Assembly (NCBI RefSeq): GCF_014161445.1
Contig: NZ_JABBXA010000019.1
Span: forward strand, 121,866-185,865
Direction: 5' to 3'
Length of the DNA stretch: 64,000 nt
Source of the DNA: Microbispora sp. H13382
Lineage (GTDB): Bacteria > Actinomycetota > Actinomycetes > Streptosporangiales > Streptosporangiaceae
Shown here: positions 36,208 through 49,875 of the stretch, piece by piece
How the letters are laid out: the number at the start of each line of letters is the position of its first letter
Position numbering within the stretch: position 1 is the stretch's first letter
The notes under the pieces: generated by a model
Database searches by the model: none
Seen by the model: the letters and a program-made list of their open reading frames with translations, nothing else
What the model was told of the DNA's origin: nothing
Position numbers and translations under genes: made by a program

Positions 36208-37580
36208 CGGTGGCGTTCAGCGGCGCGCGGGACGGCGAGGCGCCGCTGACCTGGGGACAGCGACTGATATGGCGGGCGGTCCACCTGATGGGCGACAGCC
36301 AGACGTTCCTGAGCTGCCCGTGGGTGCTCCCGGTGTACGGCAGACGTGACGTCGGCAGCGTTCTGGACGCGCTGCGCGTACTGCTCGAACGCCACGAGAG
36401 CCTGCGTACGACCTTCGCCCTCACTCCGGAGGGGCCGGTGCAGCGGGTCGCACGCGGTGGCGAGCTGACCGTGGACGTCGTGGAGGCGGGACAGGACCGG
36501 GCGCTGCGGGTCGCCGAGCGGGTCGCGGGTGAGCTGGGCCGGACGGCCTTCGTCCACGATCGGGACCTGCCGCTGCGCTGCGCCCTCGTCGTCAAGAACG
36601 ACCGCCCGATGGCGCTGGCGATCGCCTTCTCCCATCTGGCGGTGGACTTCCAGGCGCTGAACACGCTCTCGGAGGAGTGGAAGGTCCTGCTGCGCGGCGA
36701 GAAACCGCCGCCCGCCGAGTGGCAGCCGATGGACCAGGCGGCCGCGGAGCTCGAGGAGCCGTACCCCGCCCGCTCGGCCAAGTCCATCCGATACTGGCAC
36801 TCCGTGCTGGCGGACGGGCCGCTCGACGTGTTCGACCATCCGCCGCGCGAGGCGGACGACCCGCGGTTCATCGAGGTCGGCATGGAGTCGACGGCGCTCG
36901 CCGTGGCGGCGCAACGGCTGGCGGAGCGCTGGACGATCAGCACGACCAGTGTGCTGCTCGCCGCCTGCGCCACCGTGCTGGCCACGGTGAGCGGCCGCCC
37001 GCGCGCGGTCATGCAGCTCGTGCACAGCAACCGCCGCGACCCGCGCACCCACGCGATGGTCGGCACCGTGGAACAGGACGGCCTGTTCGTGCTCGACCTG
37101 CCCGCCACGGACTTCGCCGCCGCCTGCCGGGCCGCGCAGCGGGGGGCGCTCAGGGCGTACCGCAACGCGCACTACGACCCGTTCGAGATGCAGGCCATGC
37201 GGGAGGAGATCGGCCGCCGCCGCGGCCGGGAGCCGGACCTCGACGCCTTCTTCAACGACAGGCGGACCGTCGGCACCTGGCCGGGCCTGCCTCCCGTCGG
37301 CCCTGACGAGGACGTGGCCCGCCTCACCAGTCAGACCCGGACGTACGTCACGAACGCCTGGCCCGGCGTCCGGTTCAAGGCGTTCTTCACGGTCGTCTCG
37401 GCCCCCGACACCGGGCAGCTCAGCCTCATCGTTGACACCGCCTACCTGCCCCGGGAGGTCGCCGAGGCCATGCTGCGCGGAGTCGAGGCCCTGCTGGTCC
37501 GCGCCCTCACCGAGGACGTCCCGATGACCGCCGTCCCCAAGGTGTGCGGGATCGGCCCGTACGCCGGGAGCCCGACCTAA
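36201..37580 (+). CDS. Stand-alone NRPS condensation-domain protein
   Basis: This 459-aa protein starts at ATG 36201, overlapping the carrier gene. It has the condensation-domain fold with LTWGQRLIW at the start and a degenerate active site SHLAVDF at 144-150. The second His (145) and the Asp (149) of HHxxxDG remain, but the first His is Ser and the Gly is Phe. The C-terminal DFxxxC-like and Asn/Gly-rich latch regions are present. Members join or release acyl groups from carrier proteins, including ester or amide formation in trans. No adenylation or thioesterase gene is adjacent, so substrate and product cannot be inferred. Confidence 0.82.
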   Translation: MVTVAFSGARDGEAPLTWGQRLIWRAVHLMGDSQTFLSCPWVLPVYGRRDVGSVLDALRVLLERHESLRTTFALTPEGPVQRVARGGELTVDVVEAGQDRALRVAERVAGELGRTAFVHDRDLPLRCALVVKNDRPMALAIAFSHLAVDFQALNTLSEEWKVLLRGEKPPPAEWQPMDQAAAELEEPYPARSAKSIRYWHSVLADGPLDVFDHPPREADDPRFIEVGMESTALAVAAQRLAERWTISTTSVLLAACATVLATVSGRPRAVMQLVHSNRRDPRTHAMVGTVEQDGLFVLDLPATDFAAACRAAQRGALRAYRNAHYDPFEMQAMREEIGRRRGREPDLDAFFNDRRTVGTWPGLPPVGPDEDVARLTSQTRTYVTNAWPGVRFKAFFTVVSAPDTGQLSLIVDTAYLPREVAEAMLRGVEALLVRALTEDVPMTAVPKVCGIGPYAGSPT

Positions 37581-37945
37581 AGATCCCACCGCAGTTCCTC
37601 CCCGAGCAATCCGCCGCCGGCGACCTCGTCGATCGCGGCGGCGATCGGTGGATCGTCCAGTGCGAACCGTTCGGCGAGATGCCGGGCCAGCAGGAGCAGG
37701 GCGGCACGCCGGGCGGCCTCCGGGGCACGTCGCAGCCGGGCGTCGAGGTCCGGGTCCGCATGTCCGAACCGGAGCCGTTCGAACGGCGCGCCGAGCGGAG
37801 GATCGACGAGGATCGCCTGCCGCGTGCCGTCGCCCCACTCACCGTCCAGGCAGGCGCCGGTGGACAACCAGCCCGGGAACCTCCGCCAGGATCTCGCCAC
37901 CGGCCGCGAAGGTCAGCCGTTCGCCACGCACGAACCTCGTCGGCC
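37577..37945 (-). pseudogene. Frameshifted conserved gene of unknown function
   Basis: The frame from 37900 to 37577 gives a plausible protein end (WLSTGACLDGEWGD, PFERLRFG, ARHLAERFALDD, GLLGEELRWDL). Upstream, VRGERLTFAAGGEILAEVPG is in a second frame and MTADEVRAW in a third. Two shifts in the same direction are needed for one continuous product. Either the gene is decayed or the sequence has errors. Family unknown; length would be about 125 aa. The 3' end overlaps the condensation-domain gene by 4 bases. Confidence 0.45.
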
Positions 37946-37977
37946 GTCATCGGCGTCCTTTGATTCGAGGGTGGGCG

Positions 37978-38610
37978 TCAGGACTGCTGGACCGCCAGGC
38001 GCAGACCGAAGCCGATGACGATGAGGCCGGTGAGCCGGTCCAGGGCGCGCTTGACCACGGGCCTGCGCAGCCAGCCCCGCATCATGCCGGTGAACCCGAT
38101 GAGCACGGCGCTCCACACGAGCGCCTCGCACACGTGGACGCCCGCCAGGAGCACGCCCATCACCGCGTGCGGCACGCCCTCGGGCATGAACTGGGGCAGG
38201 ACCGCGACGTAGAAGGCGCCCACCTTCGGGTTGAGCAGGTTGGTCAGCAGGCCCCGCCGGAACGCCTGTCCCCACCCGGCGTCCGCCGGGCCGGGCGGCG
38301 CCACGTCGTCCGCCCGGCTGTCGCGGCTGTGCCAGAGCATCCTGGCGCCCATCCAGATCAGGTACGCGACGCCCGCCCACCGCAGCACCTCGTACGCCAC
38401 CTGCGAGGCGGTGAGGAGCGCGGACAGGCCGGCGGCCGTGAGCAGGCCCCACAGCAGGGTGCCGGCCTGGATGCCGAGCACCACGGCCCAGGCCGGCCTC
38501 CGGCCGGCGAGCAGCGACGTACGCAGGATCAGGGCGGTGTCCAGACCGGGCGTGAGCGTGAGGAATGCCACGATGACCGCGAACGAGGCGAGCGCACCAT
38601 TAATGTCCAC
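37978..38610 (-). CDS. LysE-family amino-acid exporter
   Basis: This 210-aa protein from GTG 38610 has about six hydrophobic helices and the LysE signature near the start (TPGLDTALILRTSLLAGRR) and NLLNPKVGAFYVAVLPQF in the middle. Such carriers export amino acids or homoserine lactones. No adjacent regulator identifies the substrate. Confidence 0.88.
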   Translation of the reverse strand: MDINGALASFAVIVAFLTLTPGLDTALILRTSLLAGRRPAWAVVLGIQAGTLLWGLLTAAGLSALLTASQVAYEVLRWAGVAYLIWMGARMLWHSRDSRADDVAPPGPADAGWGQAFRRGLLTNLLNPKVGAFYVAVLPQFMPEGVPHAVMGVLLAGVHVCEALVWSAVLIGFTGMMRGWLRRPVVKRALDRLTGLIVIGFGLRLAVQQS

Positions 38611-38724
38611 GATCGGTCACCGTAGCCCACGCCCACATCTGCGCATGGCGGGATTCCGGGCGCAGGGGATGTTCGGATTTTCACGGCAGACCACAGAAAG
38701 GAACCGCGGTTTAGCATCGAAAGC

Positions 38725-38922
38725 ATGGACGAACCAATGCCGGTCAGGCTTGCGGACGGCCGCGATCTGAAATGCGACACGTGTGAGAACGAGCTGTTCG
38801 AGCAGCACCGGTGGAAGCTGCAGACCACGGGCATGACGTTCATGAATCTCGACTGGGCCAACCGCGACGCCACCTGCTTCGTGTGCAGCAGTTGCCGTCG
38901 CATCCACTGGTTCCACTGGTGA
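38725..38922 (+). CDS. Small zinc-ribbon-like protein
   Basis: This 65-aa protein has two Cys-pair knuckles: CDTC at 17-20 and C54..C57 (CSSC), plus an extra Cys at 51. The C-terminus ends in Trp and His. It resembles a conserved small actinobacterial protein of unknown role. It stands alone between divergent genes. Confidence 0.7.
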   Translation: MDEPMPVRLADGRDLKCDTCENELFEQHRWKLQTTGMTFMNLDWANRDATCFVCSSCRRIHWFHW

Positions 38923-38976
38923 TCTCGCCGCCGGATCGGGCGGCATCGGCGACGCGTCACGCCGTGCGGGACACGA

Positions 38977-39504
38977 TTACGACGGCGCCAGGACCAGGAC
39001 CGCGTGGTCGGGCGCCACGCTCGCCAGCCGGAGACGGATGTCGCCGATCCTGCCGGGCCGTCCCATGGCCAGCGTCAGCCCGCCTTCGGTGCGGCAGCGG
39101 CCGTTGACGCAGTCCTGACTGACGTCGGTGTTCATGCCCTCGACGCGGAAGGTCCCCCCGCCCGCTTCGAAACGCAGCCGCACCTCGCCCCGGTCGACAG
39201 AGACGACCGTGATCACGTCGAGGCCGGTCTTCCGGTCGAGCCGCAGCCGGTCCCCCGGGCGGACCTCCACCTCGCAGTCCGCGCGTCGGCACGCCTGCGG
39301 GTCGTCCGCGGCCCTGACGACCGAAGGGGCGGGCGAGGGCGAGGCCGCTGCGGGGACCGTGGCCGTCGCCGGGCCACCCGGGGCAGCGGGCCGCGACCGC
39401 ACCTCAGGCTGCGGCGTCCCGCACGCCGTGAGCAGCACGGCCATCGGTACGGCGACGAGGCCGGCCCGGCCGATCAGGCGGGACGCGTACGGCCTTGGAC
39501 ACAT
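38977..39504 (-). CDS. Lipoprotein of unknown function
   Basis: This 175-aa protein starts at ATG 39504 after GGGGAG. A basic N-terminus and hydrophobic core end in the lipobox LLTAC. A Pro/Ala/Thr-rich linker of about 40 residues follows. The C-terminal domain has four Cys (CRRADC, DCVNGRC), probably two disulphides. No family was recognised. The protein is exported and anchored to the outer face of the membrane. Confidence 0.75.
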   Translation of the reverse strand: MCPRPYASRLIGRAGLVAVPMAVLLTACGTPQPEVRSRPAAPGGPATATVPAAASPSPAPSVVRAADDPQACRRADCEVEVRPGDRLRLDRKTGLDVITVVSVDRGEVRLRFEAGGGTFRVEGMNTDVSQDCVNGRCRTEGGLTLAMGRPGRIGDIRLRLASVAPDHAVLVLAPS

Positions 39505-39642
39505 GACTCTCCCCCGCGACGGCTGTGCCGTTCCATGGCACCGGCGACCGGCCGTCTCCGCCGCGGCGGGCAGGCCCGGGCCCGATGCTCAACGTGGTCG
39601 AGCCTTCCCCGAGCCCGGCGGCCCCAATCCGAAGATCGGGAG

Positions 39643-40458
39643 TCACAGGCTGAGGGCGCCGGTGATCTGGCGGGCGGTCCTGCGCACGGCCGCGCCCAGG
39701 CGCGGCAGCGCCGCCGTCCCCACCGCTCCCGCCGGGGCCGCGACCGCGACAGCCATGCACACCCCGCCGTCCGGGCCGAAGACCGGCGCGGCCGCGCAGC
39801 ACACGCCCTCGGCGAACTCCTCCCGCGCGTAACCCACGCCCTCCCCTCGGACGGCGGCGAGTTCACGTTCCAGCGCGGCCGGGCCGGTCACCGTGCGGCC
39901 CGTCACCGTGCGGCCGGTCACCCGCCGCAGGGCCGGGGCGGCGAGGAACGCCGTACGCAGGCCCGCGTCGTGGGCGAGGAGCACCTTGCCCGCGGCCGTG
40001 CAGTACAGCGGCGCCCGGTCCAGGCCGTCGGAGGGTGATTTGACCCGGTTGTGCCCGTACAGCCGCTCGACGTACGCGACCTCGAACCCGTCCGGCACGG
40101 CCAGGTTGACCGTCTGCCGGGTCGCCTCGTACAGCTGGAGCAGGTGCGGCAGGACCGCCTTGCGGGAGCCGGGCAGGCGGCGCCCCTGGACCGCCCAGCC
40201 GCGCGGCGCCACGAGGTCGGCGACGCGGCCGCCGACCGTGTAGTCGCCGCCCGTGCGCGTGACCAGGCCCCGCCGCTGCAGGGTCCCGAGCAGGCGGTGG
40301 GTGGTGGTTTTGGAGAACCCGGTGGACCGGTGCACCTGGGTGAGGTTCATCGGCCGCATGCCGGCGGCCAGGCACAGGAGAATCTCGATCCCGCGTTCCA
40401 GGCTGCCCAGGGCGGAGGCCGCCTCCGCCCGGCGATCCGACGCTACGAACAAGCCCAC
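39643..40458 (-). CDS. IclR-family transcriptional regulator
   Basis: This 271-aa protein from GTG 40458 has an N-terminal helix-turn-helix (LTQVHRSTGFSKTTTHRLLGTLQRRGL) and a C-terminal IclR effector domain (AAGKVLLAH, GVGYAREEFAEGVCCAAAPVF). A short tandem repeat near 39886-39920 gives VTGRTVTGRTVTG inside the effector domain. Such regulators control aromatic, acetate or sugar catabolism in response to small acids. No target operon is adjacent; the next gene upstream is the encapsulin-operon terminator on the same strand. Confidence 0.9.
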   Translation of the reverse strand: MGLFVASDRRAEAASALGSLERGIEILLCLAAGMRPMNLTQVHRSTGFSKTTTHRLLGTLQRRGLVTRTGGDYTVGGRVADLVAPRGWAVQGRRLPGSRKAVLPHLLQLYEATRQTVNLAVPDGFEVAYVERLYGHNRVKSPSDGLDRAPLYCTAAGKVLLAHDAGLRTAFLAAPALRRVTGRTVTGRTVTGPAALERELAAVRGEGVGYAREEFAEGVCCAAAPVFGPDGGVCMAVAVAAPAGAVGTAALPRLGAAVRRTARQITGALSL

Positions 40459-40640
40459 CCCACCACGCTCGTGATCCGGATCATGACCGGCCAGCGGTCA
40501 CCCTAGTCGCGCCTCGCCACGCATGCGGGGAGAACGCGGTTACTCCGCGGGAGCCGCCGGCCCGGCCCGGCGGCCGGCTTCGTCGCACCGGCTCACCGGC
40601 CGGGTCCTCACCCTCGGCGGCGGTCTGGGGCTCCCCCGAA

Positions 40641-40679
40641 GCGCCGGCCGGAGAGCTTCATCGGGCCCCCGGCCGGCGC
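40641..40679 (-). terminator. Terminator of the encapsulin/geosmin operon
   Basis: A perfect 11-bp GC stem (GCGCCGGCCGG with its complement) and a 17-base loop lie 6 bases after the last stop codon of the minus-strand operon. Confidence 0.8.
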
Positions 40680-40685
40680 CGGGCC

Positions 40686-45660
<4,975 letters not shown>

Positions 45661-45913
45661 AGCACTTCACCCCATCTGTTGTCGGCACGGCGGCCGGTGT
45701 TTCGGTGACTGGTCACGCTCGTCGCCGAGCGGCGGAGGGGGAGAAAAGGTCAGAGTCGTTCCGGCCGGGGACGGCCCCGGCCCGCGTACGGCCCCGCGCG
45801 GGCGCACCAGACGCACCGGGCGCGGCGGGTGGCCGTACGACCGGGCGTGGAGCAGGCCGGAGTGGTCGCGGCGGCGGAAGTCGTGGGAGAGGCGGGCGTA
45901 CCGGTCGCACGCC

Positions 45914-46990
45914 TCACCGGACGCGGCGGGTGAGCCGCTCGGTGAGCACCGCGAGCGCCCGTGCCGCCTCCGGGGCGATCGCCTCGTCGCGCAGCGCCTC
46001 GATCGCCTGCCCGGCCCGCAGGGCGATGAGCTCCTCGACCTCGTCGAGGGCGCCGGTGTCCACGATGACCCGCCGGAGCTCGGCCGCCCGCCGCTCGTCC
46101 AGACCCGGGTCGCCGTGCCAGGTCCGCAGCAGGTCCCGTTCGGGTCCCCGTGCCCGTGCGTACGCGTGCGCCATGAGCACGGTCCGCTTGCCCTCACGCA
46201 GGTCGTCGAGGACCGGCTTGCCGGTGACGGCGGGATCGCCGAAGACGCCGAGGACGTCGTCGCGCAGCTGGAACGCCTCCCCCAGCGGCAGCCCGAACCG
46301 GGAGTAGGCCTCCAGCAGAGCGGGCGGCGCCCCGGCGAGCGCCCCGCCGATCTGCAGCGGGCGCTCCACCGTGTAGCGGGCGGTCTTGTAGCGGATCACC
46401 ATCAGGGCCTGTTCGACGTCCGCGTCCGCGCGCGTGTGCGCCAGGATGTCGAGGTACTGCCCGGTGACGACCTCTGTGCGCATCCGGTTGAACAACTCGC
46501 GCGCCGCCCGCCCGCGCACGTCGCCGGTGGTGGCGTCCGCGAGCAGCTCGTCCGCCCACGCCTGCGCGAGCACGCCGAGCAGGATCGCGGCGGACCGGCC
46601 GAAGGTCTCCGCTCCCGGCCACCGCGGAGCCCGGGCGAGCCCCCTGTGGATGGTCGGGCGTCCACGGCGCAGCTCGCTGCCGTCCATGACGTCGTCGTGG
46701 ATCAGCAGACCGGCGTGGTAGAGCTCCAGCGCCGCACCGGTGACGACGGCCCGGTCCTCGTGCGGCTCCTCGCCGCCGGCGCCCCGCCAGCCCCAGTAGC
46801 ACAGCAGCGGCCGGACGCGCTTACCTCCCTCGACGACGAACTCGCGCAGCAGCCGGTAGCCCTCGGCGACGTCCGGGTCGCCGACCGGGGGACGCCTCGC
46901 GTCGAGGAAATCGGCCAGCAGTTCGTCGACCCGCCTCCGTACCCGGCCGGTCATGCCGGTGATGGACGTGTCCACGATTCCCGCCGTCAT
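45914..46990 (-). CDS. Polyprenyl (farnesyl/geranylgeranyl) diphosphate synthase
   Basis: This 358-aa protein starts at ATG 46990 after GGAGGAG. The two Asp-rich motifs are present: DDVMD at 99-103 after YHAGLLIH, and LRDDVLGVFGD near 240. GGKRVRP at 55-61 binds the substrate diphosphate. Small residues before the first motif fit a short-chain (C15-C20) product. It lies 253 bases upstream of shell gene A on the same strand and would supply farnesyl diphosphate to the geosmin synthase. The intergenic region shows no gene and may hold a secondary promoter. Confidence 0.9.
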   Translation of the reverse strand: MTAGIVDTSITGMTGRVRRRVDELLADFLDARRPPVGDPDVAEGYRLLREFVVEGGKRVRPLLCYWGWRGAGGEEPHEDRAVVTGAALELYHAGLLIHDDVMDGSELRRGRPTIHRGLARAPRWPGAETFGRSAAILLGVLAQAWADELLADATTGDVRGRAARELFNRMRTEVVTGQYLDILAHTRADADVEQALMVIRYKTARYTVERPLQIGGALAGAPPALLEAYSRFGLPLGEAFQLRDDVLGVFGDPAVTGKPVLDDLREGKRTVLMAHAYARARGPERDLLRTWHGDPGLDERRAAELRRVIVDTGALDEVEELIALRAGQAIEALRDEAIAPEAARALAVLTERLTRRVR

Positions 46991-47114
46991 GGTCGGTCTC
47001 CTCCGCTCGACGAGCCGGTACCCCTTGCGGAAAGTTACTTAATGAACACGCAAAGTAGAACCTCCCGTTCCGATAGCCGGAACTTCTCGCCACTCAGTCC
47101 GCTCTGCCGAATGT

Positions 47115-47213
47115 GTGATCACGGAGATCCTCAAGCGCATGGCCGCGGGCCTGACCGACGAGGCGATCGCGCTGCGGCTCTGCAAGCACTCTCATGAAGG
47201 ACGAGCCTGGTGA
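47115..47213 (+). pseudogene. LuxR-type helix-turn-helix scrap
   Basis: The 33 codons read VITEILKRMAAGLTDEAIALRL followed by a short tail and stop. This matches the first half of a LuxR recognition domain, cut at both ends. It is the only trace of a lost regulator gene. No function remains. Confidence 0.6.
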
Positions 47214-47296
47214 GGCTCCCGCCGTCGGCAACCCGATTCCGTCGTCGACTGGGCCGGGTTGCAGTTCCGAGCAGAACCGGCGACGACGGACCCCGC

Positions 47297-47722
47297 TCAG
47301 CGACAGGTTCTCGTGGCGACGTCGTCGAAATGCCGGCAGTCGAACCGGGCGACGCTCTCGGCGTCCCAGCCGTGCAGGACGAAACTCGCAGCCCCTGTCT
47401 TGATCGGAACACCCTGAGCCGTCAGCAGCCCGCGGAAGGTGAGGTGCACGCCGTCGTACTCACGGGCGACAGCCCTCCAGTCGACGAGAGACCGGCCATC
47501 CTCACATGTGGCATATCTACTCACTAACGACCCGACGTCCGCGGGGCGGTCGATCGTGAAGATCCTCACGTTCTCCGGCTCGAAGGCAAGGGAGTATTCG
47601 GTGAGCTGGGCGGGGTCGGCAGGAACGTAGGAACTCTCGATGGCGGCTTGCCACGAGCTGCGCCCCCGGTCGACCAGCGACGATGTCCAGAGCCTGTACG
47701 GTGAGATCGCGAACTTCGGCAC
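47297..47722 (-). CDS. Hypothetical protein
   Basis: This 141-aa product from GTG 47722 has good codon structure and a conserved-looking order: YRLWTSSLVDRG, ESSYVPADPAQLTEYSLAFEPENV, WRAVAREYDGVHLTFRGLLTAQGV, and HGWDAESVARF. I do not recognise the family. No signal peptide or membrane helix. There is no clear ribosome-binding site, so the N-terminus may be truncated. Its upstream neighbour is a small lipoprotein gene. Confidence 0.55.
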   Translation of the reverse strand: MPKFAISPYRLWTSSLVDRGRSSWQAAIESSYVPADPAQLTEYSLAFEPENVRIFTIDRPADVGSLVSRYATCEDGRSLVDWRAVAREYDGVHLTFRGLLTAQGVPIKTGAASFVLHGWDAESVARFDCRHFDDVATRTCR

Positions 47723-47878
47723 CGGTGCGGAATTCCGCAGGCAGGATCACGGCGACCGATCCGCCCTTCTGCCGCCGCTGCGAGCAGGCGGTGTGTTCCC
47801 GCAATCCACATCTCCAGCGCCGATCCTCGGCAACACCTCGGGGGCTGGTCCCGTCTTCCCGGAAGGATCGGATTCAAT

Positions 47879-48175
47879 TCAGGCGGGTGGCACCGGAGTG
47901 GCAAGGTGAAGAATGAGTGGTTCCCGTGCCATCACACTCGCCGGCCAGGGCGGAGAACTTCCCGGACCGCCGTCGATGACGAACCAGTCGGCGTGGAAAA
48001 GAGGCAGAACAGCTCCGTTGATATCGACACGAGGAGCGGATTCGATGCTGCTCCCCCTTTTCCCGTGACGCCAGTCGTCCCAGGGGCTTCCCGGCACGTC
48101 GTCTCGGGACCCGCAGCCCGCCGTCGTCGCCGAGATCACGAGAAGAAGCGTGAGGCGAGGAGCGAAGGACGCCAT
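47879..48175 (-). CDS. Small lipoprotein
   Basis: This 98-aa protein from ATG 48175 follows AGGTGG at about 7 bases. It has a hydrophobic signal (LTLLLVISATTAGC) ending in a lipobox Cys. The remainder is Pro/Trp-rich and unrecognised. It probably sits at the outer membrane face. Confidence 0.65.
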   Translation of the reverse strand: MASFAPRLTLLLVISATTAGCGSRDDVPGSPWDDWRHGKRGSSIESAPRVDINGAVLPLFHADWFVIDGGPGSSPPWPASVMAREPLILHLATPVPPA

Positions 48176-48271
48176 CCGTCAGCCACCTTTTCATGGGCGT
48201 CGGGCGGCGGAGATTCTCCGCCGCCCGCGAATCGTCGGGCCGTTCTCCGAAATCCGCCACCAGGGCGGGGG

Positions 48272-48540
48272 TCAGCAGGTGATGTCTCGCTCGGTGCTGT
48301 CCATGCTGCCTCCGAACTTCGCCCCGCTCGCCGAGTCGTAGTAGCCGCTGCCATGCCCCATGTAGGTGCCGTCTGTACAGGTGTTGGCGCTGTTGGTACT
48401 CACGTAGGATTTGTTGTAAACCGTCTTGTCTCCGCGGGGCGCATACTGCGTCCAGGCCCAGAAATCATCCTTGAGCAGGTCAACGGTGACGCGTACCCGA
48501 GGTTGGGCGCTAGGAAGCCGGCAGGGCGGCCAGGCTCGTC
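48272..48540 (-). pseudogene. C-terminal remnant of a secreted protein
   Basis: On the minus strand the last 75 codons are well formed: VTVDLLKDDFWAWTQYAPRG, then VYNKSYVSTNSANTCTDGTY, MGHGSGYYDSASGAKFGGS and DITC before TGA at 48272. Two Cys suggest an extracellular disulphide. No start codon or signal peptide is present upstream; the frame runs into the pirin gene. It is a 5'-truncated fragment too short for usual gene finders. Confidence 0.55.
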
Positions 48541-48542
48541 CG

Positions 48543-49523
48543 TCAGCTGAGGATGCGGCCGTGGCGGTCGCGGGCTTTCAGTCGCACGGTGGGCATCTCG
48601 GGGGCGGGCAGCCGACGCTCCCCGCCAGGGACGACGCCGAAGCGGTCGCCCCGCGCCCAGTCGTCGCGCGCCCGCGCGATCTCCTCGTGCGAACGGCCGA
48701 CGAAGTTCCACCACATCACCAGGGGCTCCTCGAACGGCGTGCCACCCAGCACGAACAGCCGGGCCGGGCCGGCCGCCTCGATCGGGACCTCCGTACGGCC
48801 CCGGCCGAGGTAGAGCAGCGAGCCCGGTGCCAGCGCGACCCCGGCCACGTCGGCCGTGCCCGACATGGCCAGCACCGCCGTCTCGAAGGCCGGGTCCACC
48901 GGCAGCCTGTGCTCTCCCGGTCCCGCGAACAGCACCTCGGCCCCGAGCAGCGGGGTGTGCACGAGGGCGGGCGAGCGCAGCGGCCCGGCCTCCCCCACCA
49001 CGACGGTCACCGTGACGTTCCCCTCGCGTAGCACGGGCAGCGCGGCGTGGTGCTCGAACCGCGCCTCCCCGTGCCGGGCGTCCTCCGGCAGCGCGACCCA
49101 CAACTGCAGCCCGTGCATGCCCGGCGGGTGCTCCTGCGGCGACTGCTCCGAGTGGGCGATGCCGTGGGCGGCGGTCATCAGGTTGAGCTGCCCGGGCACG
49201 ATCGGCTGGACGTTGCCGAGGCTGTCGCGGTGCAGGATCTCCCCCTCGGCGAGCCACGTGACCGTCTGCAGGCCGGTGTGGGGATGCGGCGGCACCTGCA
49301 TGCCCGGCCGGCCGCTCACGTCGTCGGGTCCGAAGTGGTCGACGAAGCACCACGCGCCGACCATGCGGCGCGGGCGCTGCGGGAGCAGCCGCCGCACGGT
49401 CGTGTACCGGCCGAGCGGCACGTCGTGGCCGGGCATGAGCACGCTCTCCGGCTCCGCTTCGGTCGCGCCCGTGCCGCCGTGCAACACGGTGCAGCCGTAC
49501 AACGCCGACTCCCCGGGGCTCAC
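48543..49523 (-). CDS. Pirin-family bicupin protein (1)
   Basis: This 326-aa protein starts at GTG 49523, overlapping the GNAT stop as GTGA, with GGGAGGG upstream. The N-terminal cupin has the metal site PHPHTGLQTVTW and HSEQ, as in pirins. The C-terminal cupin is typical. Pirins are iron-binding proteins, some of which have quercetinase or redox-sensing activity. It is the last gene of a set with the GNAT and second pirin. Confidence 0.88.
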   Translation of the reverse strand: MSPGESALYGCTVLHGGTGATEAEPESVLMPGHDVPLGRYTTVRRLLPQRPRRMVGAWCFVDHFGPDDVSGRPGMQVPPHPHTGLQTVTWLAEGEILHRDSLGNVQPIVPGQLNLMTAAHGIAHSEQSPQEHPPGMHGLQLWVALPEDARHGEARFEHHAALPVLREGNVTVTVVVGEAGPLRSPALVHTPLLGAEVLFAGPGEHRLPVDPAFETAVLAMSGTADVAGVALAPGSLLYLGRGRTEVPIEAAGPARLFVLGGTPFEEPLVMWWNFVGRSHEEIARARDDWARGDRFGVVPGGERRLPAPEMPTVRLKARDRHGRILS

Positions 49524-49855
49524 TTCGATCCCTCCCCGCCGTCGAGGGAGAACCGGGCCCGCCGGTCGGCGGGCACCAGATCGAGGTACTCCGGGTGCCG
49601 CGCGATGTACCGCTGCACGAACGGGCAGAACGGCAGGACCGACAGCCCCGCGTCGCGGGCGGCGTCGAGCGCCGCGCGGACCAGCGTCGAGCCGAGGCCC
49701 CGGCCCTCGAAGGCCGGGTCGATCTCGGTGTGGGTGAGGGAGATCGCCGGTCCCTTGAGCCGGTAGTCGGCGAAGCCGGCGAGGGCGCCGTCCACGGTGA
49801 TCTCGAAGCGGCTCGCCTCCGGGTTGTCGGCGACCTGCGGTTCCGTCTGTGCCAT
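49520..49855 (-). CDS. GNAT-fold acetyltransferase (YjdJ-like)
   Basis: This 111-aa protein starts at ATG 49855 after GGAAGGA. It has the small GNAT core EIDPAFEGRGLGSTLVRAALD with the acetyl-CoA loop (RGLGS) and CPFVQRYIARHPEY near the end, typical of the YjdJ/GTNAT group. It is between two pirins and coupled to pirin 1. Substrate unknown. Confidence 0.88.
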   Translation of the reverse strand: MAQTEPQVADNPEASRFEITVDGALAGFADYRLKGPAISLTHTEIDPAFEGRGLGSTLVRAALDAARDAGLSVLPFCPFVQRYIARHPEYLDLVPADRRARFSLDGGEGSK

Positions 49856-49875
49856 GGGATTTCCTTCCGGGATCG

